DNA from: G963678445 sp963678445
GTDB lineage: Bacteria; Hydrogenedentota; Hydrogenedentia; Hydrogenedentales; G963678445
Length of the DNA stretch: 64,000 nt
Reading direction: 5' to 3'
Assembly: GCA_963678445.1 (NCBI GenBank)
Contig: OY782877.1
Location: forward strand, 4,650,001-4,714,000
In this document: positions 8,023 through 17,439 of the stretch, piece after piece
Numbering within the stretch: position 1 is the first letter of the stretch
Layout of the letters: every line of letters begins with the position of its first letter
The notes under the pieces: generated by a model
Told to the model about the DNA's origin: nothing
Database searches by the model: none
What the model saw: only the letters and a program-made list of their open reading frames with translations
Translations under genes and position numbers: made by a program

Positions 8023-8357
8023 TCGTGGTGACTTCGTCGGAGATTCCCGGTAAGAAAATCGTCCGTACATTGGGTATCGTTCGCGGCAGCACGGTACGCG
8101 CCACGCATATTGGTCGTGACATCATGGCGGTGCTTCGCAATATTGTGGGCGGCGAGGTGAATGAATACACCAAAATGTTGGCGGAGTCGCGGGAACAGGC
8201 ACTGGATCGTATGATGAGCGATGCAAAACGGCTTGGGGCCAACGCGGTCACCTCAGCACGTTTTGCTACGTCGAGTATCAGCGCGGGCGCCGCAGAAATC
8301 CTGGTCTACGGCACCGCTGTATACATTGCTGATGAGGCACCGCCTGAGACGGAATAA
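8019..8357 (+). CDS. YbjQ/UPF0145 family protein
   Basis: A 112-residue protein starting in an ATGA overlap with the anti-sigma gene. It begins MIVVTSSEIPGKKIVRTLGI, continues with SREQALDRMMSDAKRLGANA and ends with EILVYGTAVYI, the usual UPF0145 pattern. Members form small pentameric beta/alpha barrels; some are annotated as heavy-metal binding, but the biochemical role is not established. Tight coupling to a sigma/anti-sigma pair suggests that it belongs to the same stress response. Confidence 0.88.
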   Translation: MIVVTSSEIPGKKIVRTLGIVRGSTVRATHIGRDIMAVLRNIVGGEVNEYTKMLAESREQALDRMMSDAKRLGANAVTSARFATSSISAGAAEILVYGTAVYIADEAPPETE

Positions 8358-8374
8358 CGCCTGCTTTTCTGGAT

Positions 8375-9310
8375 TCATTTGCCTGCTACGGTCTCGATTA
8401 GATGCTGTTCGAACGCATCGCGATCCTTCCAGTGTAAGGCACAGTGCACAGGACGGCCCTTTTCGGGATCGGGCACAGTGTTCCCTTTTTCATCCACCCG
8501 CAGTTTAACTGTTTCCATCTCCACAGCATCTTGTTGATAAAGCAGATAGACGGCGAGGGTATCATAGAGCACACTGCTTTCCTCGGTGGGATAATGTTTT
8601 CGGTTGCTCCACTTCGCATAGTTTTCCATCGTTAGAACCGCTAGTGGATTCTTGGAGGTCGCCACGCGTTGATAGCGCTCCCCTTTAATCACCAACGTGC
8701 CGCAGGTGTCCAGCGGAGCAATGGTAATATCCCAGGGAGCGGAAAAGACCGCTTGCGCAGAAGGCAGATCGTGCACCACATTCCATTCGGGCTGACGACC
8801 TTTTTTGCCCCCATAACCGATATGTACGCTGCCAGCCATCGAGACAATACGCGCCTTGGGGGCAATAGAGGAATCTCGGCGTAACGCCTCCGCCAGATTG
8901 GTTTGTGGGCCAATTACACAGATCGGTATGGTCTCCTTGGCCGCATGTACCGCATCAATCAATGCCTGTACCCCATCTTCATGCACCGTCCCCGGATAGG
9001 TGTCCAGCGTATACTCACCCAACCATTCCAGTTGGTGTATCTTCGCATCACTTGTCTTCCTTCCCGTTGCAATGGGAATATCGGTACGTCCAACCAGCTC
9101 CAGCATCTTTGCCAATAGACGTGTTTTCGTCGGCGTATCATCCGAGGCGGTCACAATTAACTGCACATCCAATTGCGGCGTCCCCAACATCATCGCCAAA
9201 GCCCAGGTATCATCGATATCATCCCCAATATCGGTATCCAGGATAACCGGCATCCCTCCGCCCGTGGCAGACGATACCAACGCCATAGTTATTACAAGTA
9301 AAGTATTCAT
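8375..9310 (-). CDS. Secreted nucleoside hydrolase (IunH-like)
   Basis: A 311-residue protein with an N-terminal signal peptide (LLVITMALVSSATGG). The catalytic Asp cluster VILDTDIGDDIDDTWALAMM at residues 22-41 binds Ca2+ and ribose in nucleoside hydrolases. The mid region PICVIGPQTNLAEAL and PEWNVVHDLPSAQAVF carry the substrate and metal residues (Asn and the second Asp). It would hydrolyse ribonucleosides to base and ribose, here outside the cytoplasm, which suggests scavenging. Its 5' end faces the Dabb gene across a 169-base divergent spacer. Confidence 0.88.
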   Translation of the reverse strand: MNTLLVITMALVSSATGGGMPVILDTDIGDDIDDTWALAMMLGTPQLDVQLIVTASDDTPTKTRLLAKMLELVGRTDIPIATGRKTSDAKIHQLEWLGEYTLDTYPGTVHEDGVQALIDAVHAAKETIPICVIGPQTNLAEALRRDSSIAPKARIVSMAGSVHIGYGGKKGRQPEWNVVHDLPSAQAVFSAPWDITIAPLDTCGTLVIKGERYQRVATSKNPLAVLTMENYAKWSNRKHYPTEESSVLYDTLAVYLLYQQDAVEMETVKLRVDEKGNTVPDPEKGRPVHCALHWKDRDAFEQHLIETVAGK

Positions 9311-9417
9311 GTTTATTCCCTTTATTTACATCATCAATATGAAAAACGCTTTTGAATGATACCAGCCCTGTCTTTTTTAACCAAGTACTCTGCTACGTGC
9401 ATATGCACAGCAGAACA

Positions 9418-9446
9418 TTGAAACTCGTGAATAAAATCAATACACT
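9418..9446 (+). promoter_or_regulatory. Sigma-70 promoter candidate for the Dabb gene
   Basis: TTGAAA (9418-9423) and TACACT (9441-9446) are separated by 17 bases. The -10 box ends 33 bases before the ATG at 9480, which is preceded by a strong GGAAGGAG ribosome site at 9465-9472. Confidence 0.5.
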
Positions 9447-9479
9447 GCTTGTGTCTAAACCTGTGGGAAGGAGAATGTG

Positions 9480-9779
9480 ATGTTAGTTCATAGCGTATAT
9501 TTCTGGTTAAAATCGGAGCTTACTGAAGCGGAAGTGGCCGAATTTCGCCAAGGTCTGGAATCCCTCTGCGGTATTAAGTCGGCAGAGTCGGTATATGTAG
9601 GCGCCCCGGCCGATACACCACAGCGCCCCGTGATTGACACTTCATACAGCTTTGCATTGGTGGTGGTGCTCAAAGATCGCGAAGCGCATGACACGTATCA
9701 GGTTGACCCTTTGCATACAGCTTTCCTCGAGCGTTTCAAGCCGTACTGGGAAAAAGTACTCATCTATGATGTTGGCTGA
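9480..9779 (+). CDS. Dabb (dimeric alpha/beta barrel) domain protein
   Basis: A 99-residue protein. It begins MLVHSVYFWLKSELTEAEVA and later has YSFALVVVLKDREAHDTYQV and HTAFLERFKPYWEKVLIYDV, the ferredoxin-like stress-responsive A/B-barrel (Dabb) pattern, in which His residues of the first strand and the late HTAF segment line a dimer pocket. Many bacterial members are small cytosolic proteins of unknown substrate. ATG 9480 is chosen for its GGAAGGAG site rather than the GTG codon immediately upstream. It is expressed from its own promoter. Confidence 0.85.
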   Translation: MLVHSVYFWLKSELTEAEVAEFRQGLESLCGIKSAESVYVGAPADTPQRPVIDTSYSFALVVVLKDREAHDTYQVDPLHTAFLERFKPYWEKVLIYDVG

Positions 9780-9850
9780 AAACGGTCTTGTTTTGAAGTT
9801 CTAAGCCCCTATTTTTTACAACTATAACGTGTCAACAAAAGTGTTGTTTT

Positions 9851-10165
9851 ATGCAAACATTAACCAAACAGCGTTGTTATAACCATGCCCGGCGTGAAGC
9901 CGCTGTACGGTGTCCGGGTTGTCACAAATACTTTTGCCGTGAATGTGTATCGGAGCATGAGGAACAATTGCTCTGTATCCTATGTCTGCAGAAACAACGC
10001 ACATCACCTGCTACGCTTAAAGAACGCCTACGGCCACTCCGACTTCTCTTTCGCACCGCCCTGACCTTTGTGCTACTTTGGTTGGCATTTTACAGCCTGG
10101 GAAAAGGGCTTCTACTCCTGCCCCATGCTTTTCATGAGCCGGTTTCGTATGAATCCACCCCTTAG
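9851..10165 (+). CDS. B-box-like zinc-ribbon membrane protein
   Basis: A 104-residue protein. Residues 9-45 show a Cys/His cluster (CYNHARREAAVRCPGCHKYF, then CRECVSEHEEQ and CILC) spaced like the B-box-type zinc fingers found in many bacterial membrane proteins. One transmembrane helix follows (FRTALTFVLLWLAFYSLG, about residues 69-86). Function is unknown; it presumably stabilises a cytoplasmic domain next to the membrane. It lies 91 bases upstream of the DUF4129-type membrane protein and may be co-transcribed with that operon. Confidence 0.75.
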   Translation: MQTLTKQRCYNHARREAAVRCPGCHKYFCRECVSEHEEQLLCILCLQKQRTSPATLKERLRPLRLLFRTALTFVLLWLAFYSLGKGLLLLPHAFHEPVSYESTP

Positions 10166-10256
10166 ATTTGAAAAATGTCAACAAAAACAGGGCATGATTC
10201 GTTATAAAGCGTAAGCCTCATATCTTTTACCAGTGCTCCGAGGAACACGCTAACTG

Positions 10257-12008
10257 ATGCTAAAAAGAAAAAAACATCGCAGTGGTTTTGAAATCGCGGA
10301 ACAGGCCGTCGCTTTGTTGCGCCGGAGCCCTTTACGTATATGGGCGTGTTATTACATCGGTTCTCTTCCTTTCGCTATTGGGATACTCACGTTTTATATG
10401 AGTATGACCACGAGTGCTTCCGCTGTGCAGCAACTTCCCGGCGCGGCTATGGTGTTGGTTTTTTTGTTTTTTTGGATGAAAGGCTGGCAGAGCGTGTTTT
10501 CTCGTCGCCTGCTGCATCAGCTTGATCCCGATGCTCACCCACCCAAAAACAGCGTGGCGTATTTTTACCTTTTCCTTAACCAAGGCGCTATCCACAGCTT
10601 GCAACTTTTCCTGGTGCCTATCGCTTTACTGGCGCTGTTCCCATTTCCACGGCTCCACGCCACTTTCCAGAATGCCAGCGTGCTGGATGATGGTTCCGAT
10701 GCTAACGCCACCGCTATATTTAAAAAGGCCTTCTCCTACGCCCGTTTCTATCCACGTCAGAACCTCTTCCTCATCTTTCTGCTTTGCCCCACGTTGTTCC
10801 TGCTTGCCAGCAGCGCACAGATTGTGCTAACCCCTATCATAAGCACCGTATCCGCAGAACATTCTTTAGGCCCGTTTCTTCTCAGCTTCATTATGGTGTT
10901 GTTCCTGTTCAGTTTTTCCGCCTTCATCTGTACACCACTACCGTTCCTGTTCGCCCTGAATATCGGAATTGCGATCTTCTACGGCGCACGAATGCTGAAA
11001 GTATTTTTCGACATAGACACAATCTTTACTATTGCCCCGTTCAGCGCTATCGAAAATACGTTATTCGTAATCACAATAGCGCTCTGCTTCCTTTGCATCG
11101 ATCCCTTTCAGAAAGCGGCCTATGTTCTGCGTTGCTTCTACACCGATGCAGAAAAAAGTGGTGCAGATCTGCGTCTGGCGCTACAACGCATACGCACACC
11201 GCTCCTGGCACTGTGTTTTTGCACGTTCCTTTTTTCCACAAACATTCATGCAGGAGAGATACACGTTGACGACACACCAGAATTGGACGCCGCTATTACC
11301 CAGGAGTTAACTCTGGAACGATACGCGTGGCGCTCTCCTGTTCCTACCGTCGAACAAGATTCCAAAGGACCCATAGCACGTACCCTGAAATCAATAGTGG
11401 AATTTTTTGAATCAATCTGGGAAAAGACAAAAGAAATTGCAGGCAAGATACTAGAATTTTTTTGGGGTACGGATAGATTCTCACTCAATCCTAAAGAACT
11501 CCTCCACATGGAAACGGGCTTGCGCCTTGTATTGTTTTTACTCTGTCTGGGCCTGTTTATCCTGCTTGCTCATTTCGCCTTTCAGGCGTTTCGACGGTAC
11601 AGGAAAAGAGAAAAAACGGAGCTGGCCACCGATATCACTTCCACTCAACCGGATCTAGAGGATGAGGCGACTACGGCTGAGGATCTTCCTGAGGATGAGT
11701 GGTTGGAAATGGCGCAGAAACTCGTACAGCAGGGAAATTACCGGCTTGCAACGCGTGCGCTTTTCTTATCCATACTGGCGCTCCTGGCAAAGCATCAGTT
11801 GCTGTTAATCGCACGGTACAAGACCAACGCAGAGTACAAAACGGAACTTAATCGACATAGCCACGCCCATCGTGAAATAGGAGGAAATTTCGCACAAGCC
11901 GCCTGTCTTTTCGAGAATCTCTGGTATGGCCGTCACACCGCCACAAAGGAACTCGTAGAAAAACTATTCGATCAACGCGCAAGGATCCAGCACAGTGTTT
12001 CGGAATAA
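10257..12008 (+). CDS. Multi-spanning membrane protein with C-terminal DUF4129 domain
   Basis: The first ~320 of 583 residues contain several hydrophobic helices (for example YYIGSLPFAIGILTFYM and MVLVFLFFWMKGW). An extracytoplasmic loop at about 335-415 includes an amphipathic stretch (ESIWEKTKEIAGKILEFFWG), followed by a further helix (LRLVLFLLCLGLFILLAHF) and a C-terminal DUF4129 segment (DEWLEMAQKLVQQGNYRLAT through FENLWYGRHTATKELVEKLF). DUF4129 proteins accompany MoxR/DUF58 systems and are believed to act in envelope assembly or protease-like processing. Overlaps the next gene by 14 bases. Confidence 0.8.
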   Translation: MLKRKKHRSGFEIAEQAVALLRRSPLRIWACYYIGSLPFAIGILTFYMSMTTSASAVQQLPGAAMVLVFLFFWMKGWQSVFSRRLLHQLDPDAHPPKNSVAYFYLFLNQGAIHSLQLFLVPIALLALFPFPRLHATFQNASVLDDGSDANATAIFKKAFSYARFYPRQNLFLIFLLCPTLFLLASSAQIVLTPIISTVSAEHSLGPFLLSFIMVLFLFSFSAFICTPLPFLFALNIGIAIFYGARMLKVFFDIDTIFTIAPFSAIENTLFVITIALCFLCIDPFQKAAYVLRCFYTDAEKSGADLRLALQRIRTPLLALCFCTFLFSTNIHAGEIHVDDTPELDAAITQELTLERYAWRSPVPTVEQDSKGPIARTLKSIVEFFESIWEKTKEIAGKILEFFWGTDRFSLNPKELLHMETGLRLVLFLLCLGLFILLAHFAFQAFRRYRKREKTELATDITSTQPDLEDEATTAEDLPEDEWLEMAQKLVQQGNYRLATRALFLSILALLAKHQLLLIARYKTNAEYKTELNRHSHAHREIGGNFAQAACLFENLWYGRHTATKELVEKLFDQRARIQHSVSE

Positions 12009-13218
12009 TGCACTGCTTTACATACTTCTCGGCGTTATTCTGCTGGGAGTCCTCTGGCAAGTATTTCGCATCTACGAAATACGCTTGGAAAACGGAAACC
12101 TTTATCCCCCCGCTTCCACCTACCGGACAGATCCTATGGGATGCCGTGTGCTATACGAAGCATTTGCACGTCTTCCCCAAAAACGCATAGAACGCTATAC
12201 CTCGCCCATATTGGAGTTACCTGAAGAAGGGAAAAACAACACGCTCTTCTTTCTTGGTGTAGAAGATACGAACGACGCCGTTTCCGTTTTGGAAAAAATA
12301 GAAACATTCGTTAACACAGGCGGTCGTCTCGTGATCACTTACGCAGGAAGCCTCAGCGAACCTGTCGAGGAAGACGATAAAATATCGCCTCAAAAAGAAG
12401 GAGAGCAGGAAAAGGATACTTCAGAATCTGATTCGAAGGAAGAAAAAAAGTGGTTCGAGAATATTCGTGATCGCTGGGGCTTTAAGCTGGAGCATGTTGA
12501 AATAAACAGAAGCGATACGCTCATTGATGGCACCCTTTTCGTTAAACCGGATAGGGAAGACGTTCCCCTCCCCCCCTCCTTAAACTGGCATTCTTCCATG
12601 GTATTTTCTGAGTTACATGAAGATTGGCATGTGCTGTATCGTCGCAATGAGCACCCCGTACTTATCGAACGCATTATGGGAAAAGGAAGCATGGTGATCG
12701 CCACGGATACGTATATGCTCAGCAATGAGGCGATGCGCACACATCGTCAAGCCGGGTTGTATACCTGGCTGGCAGGCGACGCCACACACCTGTTCTTTGA
12801 TGAAACGCATCATGGCATACAGCATCGCCTCGGCGTTGCTTCGCTTATTCGACGCTATCGTTTGGAGTATGTATTGCTTTCTTTTGTGATGTTGGGTCTG
12901 CTGTTTATTTGGAAAAATGCGACCTCATTGCTTCCGCATCAGTCGACAAGACGGGAAATCGAAAAAGCCGACGCAATCATCGAAAGCGAATCCAATCTGG
13001 CTTTAAATAATCTGATGCATCGTAGTATCCCCCCAAAAAAACTACTTGCAACATGTCTGATGCTTTGGCAAAAGGACTGCGCACAGGATACGACGTTCGC
13101 CAAAGAAGTGGAAAAGCATACGCAGCAAGCCGCCAATACAAATGCCAAAGAAATTTTGCAGAACTACCAGCAACTCTGTACGAAAATTAATCAGCGTTCC
13201 AACGTACAGCGGCAATAA
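11995..13218 (+). CDS. DUF4350-domain membrane protein
   Basis: A 407-residue protein from a GTG start inside the end of the previous gene. An N-terminal helix (LLYILLGVILLGVLWQVF) is followed by the DUF4350 pattern: PASTYRTDPMGCRVLYEAFA, LFFLGVEDTND and GGRLVITYAG. A charged linker (residues ~125-145) and a second helix near residue 290 (YVLLSFVMLGLLFIW) precede a cytoplasmic tail. DUF4350 resembles a glutamine-amidotransferase-like fold and is a constant partner of DUF4129 and MoxR genes; no activity is known. Confidence 0.8.
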   Translation: MFRNNALLYILLGVILLGVLWQVFRIYEIRLENGNLYPPASTYRTDPMGCRVLYEAFARLPQKRIERYTSPILELPEEGKNNTLFFLGVEDTNDAVSVLEKIETFVNTGGRLVITYAGSLSEPVEEDDKISPQKEGEQEKDTSESDSKEEKKWFENIRDRWGFKLEHVEINRSDTLIDGTLFVKPDREDVPLPPSLNWHSSMVFSELHEDWHVLYRRNEHPVLIERIMGKGSMVIATDTYMLSNEAMRTHRQAGLYTWLAGDATHLFFDETHHGIQHRLGVASLIRRYRLEYVLLSFVMLGLLFIWKNATSLLPHQSTRREIEKADAIIESESNLALNNLMHRSIPPKKLLATCLMLWQKDCAQDTTFAKEVEKHTQQAANTNAKEILQNYQQLCTKINQRSNVQRQ

Positions 13219-13342
13219 AATGGCTAAGCGCCTCGATATTACTTGTTGTGCTCAATCGAAGTAAGAATTCATTTTTAAGCAACCTTCTCATCATTAAGTC
13301 GCTCATATAAGTGGCTGCATCACAATAAAAAGGATCGAATCT

Positions 13343-14308
13343 ATGAATGAATCGATATCGCGTCTTCAGGATACGCTGGAACGTGCTCGTCATGAAATTG
13401 GAAAGGTGATCATTGGGCACGCCGAGGTGATCGACCAAGCGCTCATTGCTATTTTTACACGCAATCATGCGCTGCTTGAAGGTGTCCCAGGCACCGCCAA
13501 GACGCTCCTGGTGCGCACATTGGCATATGTGCTGGGCTGCCAGTTTGGACGCATCCAGTTCACCCCTGATCTGATGCCGGCAGATATCACGGGGACGAAT
13601 GTTTTCAATCTTAAAGACAATTCATTCAATCTGGTGCAGGGACCGGTCTTCACGACCTTTCTGCTCGCCGATGAAATCAACCGCGCTCCCGCTAAAACCC
13701 AGTCCGCCTTGCTACAGGCCATGCAGGAGCACAAAGTTACCATTGATCGCACTACACACGAGCTGAATCCTAATTTCACGGTATTCGCCACACAAAACCC
13801 TATCGAGTACGAAGGTACCTATCCGTTACCCGAGGCACAGATTGACCGCTTTATGTTGAAGATCCATATGGATATGCCGACACGAGAGGAGGAACTGACA
13901 CTTGCACAACGCATGCTGGGCGCAGAAGCACCAGAAGCCGTATTGGAAAGTAATGCTGTACAACCCGTGCTGCATGCAAAGGAACTGCAGGAGATGCGTA
14001 CGGCCTTAGAATCGGTATTGGTGCGTCAGGAACTACTTGCATACATTGTCGATATCGTCCGCGCGTCACGGCAACACGCCAATACACTCGTCGGTGCTGG
14101 CCCACGCGCCACACAGTCCCTGTTGCTCTCCTGTCGTATGCAGGCGGCTTTGCAGGGCCGTGATTTCGTCACGCCTGACGATGTCAAAACCATGAGCAAG
14201 CCCGTACTTGAACATCGCCTGATCCTGCGTCCCGAATACGAAATAGAGGGACTGACCAGTACCGAGGTTGTACAACAAATTCTGCAAGAGGTCGCCGTAC
14301 CAAGATGA
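13343..14308 (+). CDS. MoxR-family AAA+ ATPase
   Basis: A 321-residue AAA+ protein. It has a Walker A GVPGTAKT at about residues 46-53, Walker B LLADEINRAPAKTQSALLQA near 110, sensor-1 FATQNPIEYEGTYPLPEAQI near 150 and an arginine-rich lid at 230-300. MoxR ATPases act as chaperones that help metal insertion or complex maturation on DUF58/VWA partners. The DUF58 partner gene follows immediately with an ATGA overlap. An AAAAAGGA site lies upstream of the ATG. Confidence 0.95.
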   Translation: MNESISRLQDTLERARHEIGKVIIGHAEVIDQALIAIFTRNHALLEGVPGTAKTLLVRTLAYVLGCQFGRIQFTPDLMPADITGTNVFNLKDNSFNLVQGPVFTTFLLADEINRAPAKTQSALLQAMQEHKVTIDRTTHELNPNFTVFATQNPIEYEGTYPLPEAQIDRFMLKIHMDMPTREEELTLAQRMLGAEAPEAVLESNAVQPVLHAKELQEMRTALESVLVRQELLAYIVDIVRASRQHANTLVGAGPRATQSLLLSCRMQAALQGRDFVTPDDVKTMSKPVLEHRLILRPEYEIEGLTSTEVVQQILQEVAVPR

Positions 14309-15654
14309 TCGCACCCCGTAAAAAATGCCTTATCTGCTTTGCAGGATGCACTATCCCCCTCGGGCTATGGGTCGCTGTTTCTCCCGGAAGCGCCCCCATA
14401 GTATTCCTGCTTTGCCTCGTCCTTGCCCTGCTGCTCATTATTGATGCAGTACGAACGAACGCACCTCAAAGCACCTTTTCGGTTTCTTGTGAAAGCCCTG
14501 TACGACTTATCAAAGGTCGCTCGGGCGAACTTCCCCTCATAGTCTCTACCGCGTCTGCCCCCATTACTTCTTCTCTACGCATCGGCCTTAATTTTCCTGG
14601 TGAATTTGATACGCCTACGAATATACAAACGCTCTCTGCACCTCAAAAAGACGAGGAAATTCGTTTGTTATGGCCTTGCACGCCTAAACAGCGGGGCACT
14701 TTCAATATAGAGACGGTCTACCTTGAAATCCCCTCTCCCTGGGGACTCTGGGACCGTCGCGCCAAGCTTTCTATTCAGTGTAAAATACACGTCTACCCCA
14801 ATTTATTACAGGAACGCAATCGACTTGCTTCCATTTTTCTCAATCGGAAAAGTGCAGGCACACATCTGCAACGCCAGGTAGGTAAGGGTAGAGATTTTGA
14901 ACAGTTGCGCGAATATCTCCCCGGCGACAGCTTTGAGGATATCCATTGGAAAGCCACGGCGCGCCATGCGCATCCCATTACAAAGATGTACCAGTTAGAA
15001 CGCACGCACGAAATCTATGTGGCTATCGACGCTGCACGTCTCAGTGCACGCGCCAGCCACACCGTCCACAACGAAAAGAACTGCATGGAAACCCAACTCG
15101 ACCGTTTTATCGACGCTGCCCTGCTCTTGGGTTGGGTGGCTCAAAGGCAAGGGGACCGTTTTGGCCTGCTGACCTTCAGTGATCGTGTGCATCACTTTCT
15201 ACCTGCAAAAAATGCGCCTCAACATTTTTCGCGATGCCGTGAAACGCTTTACCAGCAACAAACGCAAGCCGTCGACCCGGATTATGAAGAGCTTTTCAGC
15301 TTTATACGGTTACATCTACGCCGTCGCTCCCTGTTGCTCTTGCTCACCAATCTGGACGACCCGATTTTAGCGGAATCGCTACGCGACCATATTGGTTTAA
15401 TTCAACACCAACACCTTGTCCTGGTTAACATGATCACGCCTCCGGGCACCTCTCCCCTGTTTTCCAACCCCACCGCAAATACCGTTGACGATATTTACGG
15501 AAAACTGACCGGCCATATGCGCTGGCGTGATATGCGAAAACTTCAGAAAGACCTCAAACATCACGGCGTCACTTTTTCTACGATTCAGGAAACAACATGG
15601 GCGCCCCAACTGGTTTCGCAATACCTGAATGTAAAGCAACGACAAATCCTATAA
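14305..15654 (+). CDS. DUF58-domain membrane protein
   Basis: A 449-residue protein. Two N-terminal helices (CFAGCTIPLGLWVAV and VFLLCLVLALLLIIDAV) are followed by a beta-rich region and the DUF58 hallmark GRDFEQLREYLPGDSFEDIH with WKATARH near residues 193-219. The C-terminal half is a von Willebrand A-like fold (EIYVAIDAARLSARA; LLLLLTNLDDP). DUF58 proteins pair with MoxR ATPases, which are thought to remodel their VWA-like part. The order MoxR-DUF58 is the classic arrangement. Confidence 0.92.
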   Translation: MIAPRKKCLICFAGCTIPLGLWVAVSPGSAPIVFLLCLVLALLLIIDAVRTNAPQSTFSVSCESPVRLIKGRSGELPLIVSTASAPITSSLRIGLNFPGEFDTPTNIQTLSAPQKDEEIRLLWPCTPKQRGTFNIETVYLEIPSPWGLWDRRAKLSIQCKIHVYPNLLQERNRLASIFLNRKSAGTHLQRQVGKGRDFEQLREYLPGDSFEDIHWKATARHAHPITKMYQLERTHEIYVAIDAARLSARASHTVHNEKNCMETQLDRFIDAALLLGWVAQRQGDRFGLLTFSDRVHHFLPAKNAPQHFSRCRETLYQQQTQAVDPDYEELFSFIRLHLRRRSLLLLLTNLDDPILAESLRDHIGLIQHQHLVLVNMITPPGTSPLFSNPTANTVDDIYGKLTGHMRWRDMRKLQKDLKHHGVTFSTIQETTWAPQLVSQYLNVKQRQIL

Positions 15655-15667
15655 GGCATCAATAACC

Positions 15668-16678
15668 GTGCTAATCAATATTGCTGCATTTCTTGAAAAA
15701 GAACGTCCTTACTGGGATGAATTGGAAGCTCTTCTGAAAACTTTTCAGAATGATGCCGCCTATACACCATCTTTTCAGGAGGCGCAACGACTCTACTATC
15801 TCTATCGACGTGCCGTATCAGGTTTGGCCCGTTTGAATTCCGGCGGTGCAGAAAAGGACGTGCGCAACTATCTGGAAAGCCTTGTCGGGCGCGCCTATGC
15901 CGAGGTACATGAACATCGGAATTCCCCCCTGCGCTTTAAACTCTTTCATTGGTTTTTCCACACCTTCCCGCAAACCTTCCGTCGACAAGCCAATGCCTTC
16001 CGCCTCTCCCTGGCCATCACCCTTGTCGGGGTATTATTTGGCGGATACGCCGTGCTGGCAGACACACAAGCCAAGGAAGTCCTGCTGCCGTTCGCACACT
16101 TATTGGGCGATCCCAGCGAACGTGTCGCCGAAGAGGAAAGCATGGAAGACGACCGTTTGCAAGGACATAAATCCACCTTTGCCGCACAGCTTATGGTGAA
16201 TAACATCCGGGTAAGTTGTATGGCCGCCGCTTTTGGATTCACCTTTGGCGTAGCAACTATCGTACTTCTTTTTTACAACGGCGTTATCCTTGGCGTAGTC
16301 ATGGTCGATTACATCCGTGCTGGGGAAAGCCTGTTTCTCAGCGGCTGGCTACTCCCCCATGGTGCAATAGAAATCCCCGCCATCCTCCTCGCCGGACAAG
16401 CCGGACTTGTGCTCGGCGGCGCGCTCATCGGTTGGGGGGCTCCCGAAAACCTGCGTCAACGCCTGCGTCAAATCGCCCCCGACTTCATTACCCTTGTCGG
16501 GGGTGCCGCTACACTCCTGATCTGGGCAGGTATTGTAGAAGCGTTCTTCTCGCAATACCACGCACCCACCTTGCCCTATACATTAAAAATACTCTTCGGC
16601 ATTATCGAATGTATCCTCCTGTTTTCTTTCCTGCGTTATGCTGGTAAAGATAAAAAGCAAACGGGGGAGCTGACATGA
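15668..16678 (+). CDS. SpoIIM-like (stage II sporulation protein M) membrane protein
   Basis: A 336-residue protein from GTG 15668. A soluble helical N-terminus (LINIAAFLEKERPYWDELEA, about residues 1-95) precedes a membrane domain with helices at about 115-135, 185-210, 220-250, 275-290 and 305-325. The motifs MVNNIRVSCMAAAFGFTFGV and LPHGAIEIPAILLAGQAGLV are diagnostic of the SpoIIM/DUF95 family. In spore formers SpoIIM belongs to the peptidoglycan-degrading DMP complex; in non-spore-formers it is common beside MoxR and RDD genes with unknown role. Overlaps the RDD gene by ATGA. Confidence 0.9.
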   Translation: MLINIAAFLEKERPYWDELEALLKTFQNDAAYTPSFQEAQRLYYLYRRAVSGLARLNSGGAEKDVRNYLESLVGRAYAEVHEHRNSPLRFKLFHWFFHTFPQTFRRQANAFRLSLAITLVGVLFGGYAVLADTQAKEVLLPFAHLLGDPSERVAEEESMEDDRLQGHKSTFAAQLMVNNIRVSCMAAAFGFTFGVATIVLLFYNGVILGVVMVDYIRAGESLFLSGWLLPHGAIEIPAILLAGQAGLVLGGALIGWGAPENLRQRLRQIAPDFITLVGGAATLLIWAGIVEAFFSQYHAPTLPYTLKILFGIIECILLFSFLRYAGKDKKQTGELT

Positions 16679-17439
16679 TCGACACTCGACCCAAAACGCT
16701 CAAAATTCGCACCCCGGAAGGCGTCACATTCACTTACACCCTGGCAGGTCCCTTTCGACGCTTCCTGGCCTGGCTCATCGATACCGCTGCTGTCAGCGCC
16801 GCCACCATGCTGCTCAGCACAATCCTTATGCTTGGCAAGTTGATCAGCGCGGACTTTATCACTGGAGTCACCATTTTGAGTGCTTTTGTATTTTACATGG
16901 GCTACAACATGGTCCTGGAATGGGCCTGGCGTGGACAAACGCTCGGTAAATTCGTACTCAAGGTACGTGTCATCGACATACGCGGCCTGCGGCTTCAATT
17001 TTCCCAAATCGCCATGCGCAACCTGCTTCGCCTCGTCGACATGATCCCGCTCACCTACCTCGTCGGTCTCATAAGCCTGTGGTGGTCTCCCCTCGAACAA
17101 CGTCTGGGGGATCTCGCCGCCAACACCGTTGTCATCACAAACCACGCTGCGCCCTTACCTGATATCACTCCCCTCCTGCCGGAAAAATATAACTCCTTCC
17201 GCGATTACCCCCACCTGGAAGCGCGCCTGCGTCAACACACCTCCCCTGAGCTACGTACCCTCATCACACAGGCCCTATTACGCAAGGAAATTTTGGAACC
17301 CAAAGCATGTCTGAGCCTGTACGCCGAACTTGTCGCTGTTCTAAAAGAGGATACCCCATTCCCCGAAGCCGCCACATTTGGCCTTTCCGACGAACGCTAC
17401 CTGAGAAATGCACTCGAAAGTCTCACCTCCCAAAAATAG
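16675..17439 (+). CDS. RDD-family membrane protein
   Basis: A 254-residue protein. The RDD domain occupies residues 20-160: GPFRRFLAWLIDTAAVSAAT holds the Arg and Asp that name the family, followed by a helix at 60-80 (FITGVTILSAFVFYMGYNM), GQTLGKFVLKVRVIDI, and RNLLRLVDMIPLTYLVGLIS. The C-terminal ~90 residues are a soluble helical extension. RDD proteins are small transport-like or partner membrane proteins; some act in ion exchange. It closes the MoxR/DUF58 operon. Confidence 0.88.
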   Translation: MIDTRPKTLKIRTPEGVTFTYTLAGPFRRFLAWLIDTAAVSAATMLLSTILMLGKLISADFITGVTILSAFVFYMGYNMVLEWAWRGQTLGKFVLKVRVIDIRGLRLQFSQIAMRNLLRLVDMIPLTYLVGLISLWWSPLEQRLGDLAANTVVITNHAAPLPDITPLLPEKYNSFRDYPHLEARLRQHTSPELRTLITQALLRKEILEPKACLSLYAELVAVLKEDTPFPEAATFGLSDERYLRNALESLTSQK

